A stretch of DNA of 64,000 nt from Labyrinthula sp. Ha (lineage: Eukaryota > Sar > Bigyra > Labyrinthulida > Labyrinthulaceae): contig JAALGZ010000029.1 of NCBI GenBank assembly GCA_015227615.1, positions 372,001-436,000 of the forward strand, read 5' to 3'. This document shows positions 63,301 through 64,000 of this stretch, in pieces (the first letter of the stretch is position 1; each line of letters opens with the position of its first letter). The position numbers and the translations under genes are program-made. Under the pieces are notes generated by a model. That model was given only the letters and a program-made list of their open reading frames with translations, made no database searches and had not been told where the DNA came from.

Positions 63301-64000
63301 AAAGGAATCGACTCTCTGACGTATGGTAGGTTCGCTCACTAATATTTAAGGCAAGTCATCGCCAGAATAAACCAACATAAGTTATTGTTTGTTTGATGTT
63401 CCACATTCCTTTCTTATGATGTTACCAAAAGGTGATCTGTAAAATTCCACATTTTAACACCTCAATAAGTTTTGATTCATTATCATGATGGAGGGGCAAT
63501 GCACTTTGAACATCAGAGAAGGGATGAACTAACACTGTTCGCACCTTCTAAAATGTTTATCAATGGTTTCCAATGGCTACAATAGTTTGAATTGGATTTA
63601 ATAAGAAGCCTTCATCGAACCTTAGCACTTAGTGACAACCATTGCTACCGGATGTGTTATAATTAAAACGAGCTCCACAAATTGCGCCTGTGATAACACT
63701 CCCCCAAGGAAGCTGGTGAACTAAGACCTTCTTCCATTGCTTGAGGTCAAAATCCGAAGGCTCTTCCTATGGTGATATGATTCTAGACTTGGAGTTGTTG
63801 TATATTCTTCAGGTGGTTGGACACATTACAGTTTCATGGAATTTTGAAACAAAGAATAAGATATAATAAAAGAACAAAAACCAAGCACAAAATTTTAGTT
63901 CGAGTTTAAATATACCGTATAAATCTGTCACTCACACCTAGATAAAGATTAATACTCAATGCCTACACTATTAAAAGATAGGTCACATTTGATTGACAAC
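60335..64000. other. Gene-poor right end, 3.7 kb
   Basis: The first 100 bp upstream of the lectin gene should hold its promoter, but I see no named element in it. The rest has short AT-rich open frames (61105-61413, 62735-62980) without a convincing domain. The minus strand near 63630-63770 has a 45-codon run that could be a partial exon; see the findings. Confidence 0.5.
61107..61144. repeat. TA microsatellite in a near-palindrome
   Basis: A (TA)n run of 17 bp at 61117-61133 lies between GATGATTGAT and ATCAATGATC, which pair at 9 of 10 positions, so the whole can form a hairpin. The DNA from 60880 to 61150 is very AT-rich, with several copies of TTGATAAT and its inverse. Confidence 0.6.

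Overview
The window is nuclear DNA of a protist-like eukaryote. It is AT-rich, has no operons or bacterial signals, and carries six protein genes separated by either very small or very large gaps. The lineage cannot be fixed from sequence alone. The gene content (a giant TIG/cysteine-rich multi-pass membrane protein, a Ser-Pro-Thr-Tyr repeat lectin-like surface protein and a 7TM-RGS receptor) would suit a stramenopile or related microbial eukaryote; this is an inference, not an identification. All three stop codons end genes here (TAG three times, TAA twice, TGA once), so the standard code is likely.

Layout. (1) From the left edge to 25185 on the + strand lies one gene for a membrane protein of about 8,370 residues. 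Nearly all of it is a single uninterrupted 24-kb exon. Its 5' end is outside the window. An in-frame TAG at 24241-24243 falls inside the last transmembrane helix, and the same frame then continues for another 313 codons. I read this as one gene with a 27-nt intron (alternatives: 15 or 24 nt, read-through, or a sequence error). (2) A small Mpo1/DUF962-like membrane protein is convergent with it, 68 bp away (25254-25874, minus). (3) 25.9-33.1 kb holds no gene I can support. (4) 33152-34513 (minus) encodes a 453-residue protein with a degenerate bZIP-like coiled coil. (5) 34.5-42.1 kb has no intact gene, but has the remains of a LINE reverse transcriptase and perhaps an old LTR-element fragment. 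(6) 42123-43493 (+) is a 456-residue basic protein with a possible PH-like fold. (7) 43.5-54.3 kb is empty. (8) 54270-55958 (+) is a three-exon 7TM-RGS protein whose introns are only 28 and 29 nt. (9) 56180-60334 (minus) is a 1,384-residue two-pass surface protein with a C-type lectin domain and a long SPTY repeat tract, convergent with the RGS gene. (10) 60.3-64 kb has no supported gene.

The most notable features are the ultra-short introns. Two are well supported by frame and transmembrane logic in the RGS gene; two more are proposed in the giant gene. Three of the six genes encode large or multi-pass surface proteins (giant TIG protein, lectin, 7TM-RGS), but the sequence does not show that they act together.
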